8,468 nt of DNA, from contig CAYOED010000110.1 in NCBI GenBank assembly GCA_964402925.1, positions 1-8,468 on the forward strand. Reading direction: 5' to 3'. Below are positions 6,275 through 8,468 of the stretch, piece by piece. Source of the DNA: Suilimivivens sp964402925. GTDB lineage: Bacteria > Bacillota > Clostridia > Lachnospirales > Lachnospiraceae. Within the stretch, counting starts at the first letter, position 1; each line of letters opens with the position of its first letter. The notes under the pieces were generated by a model. It was not told the DNA's origin and did no database searches. It worked only from the letters and a program-made list of their open reading frames with translations. Made by a program: the position numbers and the translations under genes.

Positions 6275-6855
6275 GCACAATTCCTTATGTAATTGAGCAG
6301 ACCAGCCGCGGCGAGAGAAGCTACGATATTTTTTCCAGGTTGTTATCAGATAGAATCATTTTTTTAGGAGAAGAGGTGAGTGATACCTCTGCAAGTCTGA
6401 TTACGGCGCAGATGCTCTTTCTGGAAGCACAGGATCCGGAAAAAGATATCCAGCTTTACATCAATAGTCCCGGCGGTTCCATCACTGCCGGATTTGCAAT
6501 CTATGATACGATGCAATATATTAAATGCGATGTGTCCACCATCTGCATCGGTCTGGCAGCCAGCTTCGGCGCCTTTTTGCTGGCTGGCGGGACGAAAGGA
6601 AAGAGAATGGCGCTTCCCAATGCGGAAATTATGATACACCAGCCGGCGATTCATGGCAATGGCGTGCAGGGACAGGCAACGGACATCCAAATCGTTTCGG
6701 ACCATATACAAAAAAGTAAAGAACGTTTGAACCGCATTCTGGCAGAAAATACAGGCAAAACTTTTGAGCAGATCGCTGCCGATACGGAGCGCGACCATTA
6801 TATGTCCGCCGGGCAGGCGCTTGACTATGGCTTAATTGACAGAATCATTGGATAA
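6271..6855 (+). CDS. clpP: ATP-dependent Clp protease proteolytic subunit (ClpP paralogue)
   Basis: A 194-residue serine peptidase that would form the 14-subunit barrel and degrade proteins fed by ClpX, ClpC or ClpA ATPases. The catalytic triad is complete: S98 (GLAASFGAF), H123 (IMIHQP) and D175 (TERDHYMSA). The ATG at 6271 gives the standard start YVIEQTSRGERSYDIFSRLL; an in-frame ATG at 6211 lies deep inside the AraC gene and is rejected. AAAGG (6254-6258) or AGGA (6260-6263) serves as the ribosome binding site. Compared with the E. coli protein, three extra residues follow HQP (AIHGNGVQ before GQATDI), Phe replaces Met after the catalytic Ser, and the C-terminus stops at DRIIG. Pairing with an AraC-type gene instead of tig or clpX suggests a second, specialised ClpP rather than the housekeeping copy. 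The gene ends four bases before the stop of the converging response regulator gene. Confidence 0.93.
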   Translation: MSTIPYVIEQTSRGERSYDIFSRLLSDRIIFLGEEVSDTSASLITAQMLFLEAQDPEKDIQLYINSPGGSITAGFAIYDTMQYIKCDVSTICIGLAASFGAFLLAGGTKGKRMALPNAEIMIHQPAIHGNGVQGQATDIQIVSDHIQKSKERLNRILAENTGKTFEQIAADTERDHYMSAGQALDYGLIDRIIG

Positions 6856-6859
6856 TCGG

Positions 6860-7462
6860 TCAGCATATTGGTGGTATGTATCCCAGTTGAATCGCTTTTG
6901 TCATTGCTTCTACGACAGAGGAAACACCTAATTTTTCAAATATATGCTGTAAATGGTTAGAGAGTGTCCGTTCACTCATATGCAGCTCATCAGCAACGCA
7001 TTTCCTCTTTTTGCCGCTGCTGATAAGCTGCAATATTTTCCTTTCCATACTCGTTAAATCCTCAATAAGCATTTGGCTGCTTTCGCACGGGAAGCAGGTA
7101 TTTCCATGAGAAACATGGATTAAGGATGCGAGCAGGTCATCTGGGCTTATATTTTTATTGAGGAAGCCGCAGATACCGATTTTCTTTGCTTCGTGCCTAT
7201 ATACAGGCAGGTCATATCCTGTCAGAATGATTATTTTCAAAGCAGGATTCGACATTAGCAGATTTGATGCTATTTCTAAACCATCTGTATCGCTTAAATT
7301 ACTGAGATTAATATCCATTAAAATGATGTCTATGTTTTTATCGCAAACCATTTTCTCTATGCCTTTAATGTTCTGTGTTGAATAGAAATGCTCAATCTCA
7401 TTATACTCATCTAAAGCAACTGAAAGACTTTTGGCGAAAAGCATATGGTCGTCAACTAACAA
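6860..7462 (-). CDS. NarL/FixJ-type response regulator with LuxR HTH
   Basis: A cytoplasmic transcription factor switched by phosphorylation from the kinase encoded just upstream on the same strand. Counting from the TTG at 7462, the receiver domain shows the acid pair D4-D5 (LVDDH), phospho-acceptor D50 (IILMDINL), T81 (ILTGYD) and K103 (GFLNKNIS). The LuxR-type HTH spans about 136-194 (LTSMERKILQLISSGKKRK, then SERTLSNHLQHIFEKLGV). Length from the TTG is 200 residues. This start is doubtful: it trims the first beta-strand, and the AGGGGAG site lies about 16 bases away. Three codons earlier, at 7471, an ATC would restore the usual NILLVDDH start with a seven-base spacing, so AUC initiation is possible. 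The gene overlaps the kinase gene by 11-20 bases. Targets are unknown, though such regulators often control their own operon or a nearby transporter. Confidence 0.92.
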   Translation of the reverse strand: MLVDDHMLFAKSLSVALDEYNEIEHFYSTQNIKGIEKMVCDKNIDIILMDINLSNLSDTDGLEIASNLLMSNPALKIIILTGYDLPVYRHEAKKIGICGFLNKNISPDDLLASLIHVSHGNTCFPCESSQMLIEDLTSMERKILQLISSGKKRKCVADELHMSERTLSNHLQHIFEKLGVSSVVEAMTKAIQLGYIPPIC

Positions 7463-8468
7463 AATATTGATAAGAATTCTCCCCTTTCATTGGCATTGTG
7501 ATTTGTACGCAAATGCCGTGTGGTGTGTTATCTGAAATAATGATTGAGCCTTCCAGGCTGCTTACCCGTTCGGTAATAGCGGCAATGCCTTTATGGTTTG
7601 TCCTGTCTATTGTGAGCAGGCGGTCAGCATTGGCATTTCCATTATCGCTGACACATAACGCAATCATGCTATCCTCTTGCGTAAGCATTACCCAAGCGCG
7701 ATTGCCGTCCGAGTGCTTAAAGACGTTGGTAAGAAGTTCTTTGAGCAGCCGATAGATCAATACATTATATGGCTCGACTAAAAACAAGTCATCTGAACAA
7801 TCAAAAGACACCGTAATATTCCGCTCTGGAAAAGACTGCGAAACAGCTTCTATCAGATTCTGGTAATTTTCTTTGACTGTCATTTTTTTTAAAATAGCAG
7901 GGTGATAGTCCTGCATCTGCCTGCGGATATGTGTATTCAGATTATCAAGTGTTTCGATAACAATGCCCTGGATATCTGGACGGTGGGCTTTCGACATCAT
8001 ATTTTTTATAGAGAGAAGGTCTTGAAGCACATCATCGTGAAGAAAATCCGCAAATTCTGTTTTAAGCACTTCCTCTTGCTGCAACTGGCGGAGAGCTTCA
8101 TTGTATTTACTTTCCTTGACAATTCTGCTTTTACCTTGCATCAAGCTTTTCTCCAGAACGATATTGCAGATGTAGACAAAAGCAAATACTATATTTATGG
8201 CAACAAACAGTTCTTTACCGCCACCGCCCATGAACATAATGATCAGTAAAAGAGCAGAGAGCGACAGGCAAAGAATAAGAGTTGTCTGTTTTTTGTTGAA
8301 TACGGTAGAAAGCGGATAACGGCCATGTTCTTTAATCACTATACCATGAATGCTCATAAGAAACAAAAGCATGGGCAGATATACCCCGAAATTAGTAATG
8401 TGATTTTTTATTTTGATTGTAGCAATACAGTACATAATGAAGAATGTTGTAATGACTATAACGGATAA
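7452..8468 (-). CDS. Sensor histidine kinase (HisKA_3/HATPase_c), N-terminus beyond the window
   Basis: A membrane sensor kinase of the NarX/DesK-like class, partner of the regulator that follows. The frame stays open to the right edge of the window, and the residues before the Met at 8435 are hydrophobic (LSVIVITTFFIMYCIA), so the true start lies outside and more membrane helices are expected. Counting from that Met, further membrane segments fall near 18-32, 52-69 and 76-94. The phosphorylated histidine is H133 (FADFLHDDVLQDLLSIK), followed by the ATPase domain with the N box (KELLTNVFKH, N237), the G1 box (VSDNGNA) and the G2-like region (HKGIAAITERVSSLEGSI). No large extracellular domain is visible in the part present, which suggests sensing within the membrane, as in kinases that respond to antibiotics or membrane stress. 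This is inferred. Its last codons overlap the regulator gene. Confidence 0.93.
   Translation of the reverse strand, partial: LSVIVITTFFIMYCIATIKIKNHITNFGVYLPMLLFLMSIHGIVIKEHGRYPLSTVFNKKQTTLILCLSLSALLLIIMFMGGGGKELFVAINIVFAFVYICNIVLEKSLMQGKSRIVKESKYNEALRQLQQEEVLKTEFADFLHDDVLQDLLSIKNMMSKAHRPDIQGIVIETLDNLNTHIRRQMQDYHPAILKKMTVKENYQNLIEAVSQSFPERNITVSFDCSDDLFLVEPYNVLIYRLLKELLTNVFKHSDGNRAWVMLTQEDSMIALCVSDNGNANADRLLTIDRTNHKGIAAITERVSSLEGSIIISDNTPHGICVQITMPMKGENSYQYFVS

Noticed and set aside
1..8468. CRISPR array, tRNA or rRNA genes, riboswitch
   Set aside because: No regularly spaced direct repeats, no tRNA cloverleaf sequence blocks, no rRNA signatures and no recognisable riboswitch core were seen by eye.

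Overview
The window reads as chromosomal DNA of a low-to-moderate-GC Gram-positive anaerobe of the class Clostridia, most likely a Lachnospiraceae-type gut commensal. This is inferred from strong AGGAGG-type ribosome binding sites, AT-rich codon use, the use of IspF (the non-mevalonate isoprenoid pathway), and protein families typical of that group (a single-domain AraC regulator, a second ClpP, a MATE exporter, an MNT/HEPN pair and a NarL-type two-component system). I cannot name the species.

Layout. Bases 1-150 hold no gene I can support. Bases 155-715 are the decayed remains of a clpB disaggregase gene: pieces of its C-terminal half can be read in order, but they sit in different frames, carry stops and lack the second ATPase core. 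Next on the plus strand come a GNAT-type acetyltransferase (736-1617), a LacI-family repressor (1671-2732) and a MATE multidrug exporter (2821-4227). The promoter I propose for the exporter has a LacI-like half-palindrome in its spacer, so the repressor probably controls it. An AT-rich insert follows (about 4228-5170). It has its own strong sigma-A-type promoter, a leader with a small hairpin, and an overlapping MNT nucleotidyltransferase/HEPN pair, a toxin-antitoxin-type module. Then come ispF (5225-5767), with an unusual Cys-rich tail, and a two-gene operon in which a short AraC-type HTH protein (5858-6274) overlaps a ClpP protease subunit (6271-6855) by four bases.

The minus strand carries a two-component system: a histidine kinase cut by the right edge of the window (7452-8468) and its LuxR-type response regulator (6860-7462), which overlap. 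The regulator converges on clpP with only four bases between the stop codons.

The genes do not form one pathway. The area looks like a patchwork of small regulatory and stress modules around one housekeeping gene (ispF). The parts most worth a second look are the AraC-ClpP translational coupling, the MNT/HEPN module with its R-N-S-C-D-Y motif and TTG start, the CxxCxxC tail on IspF, and the response regulator that seems to have AUC where its relatives would have AUG.
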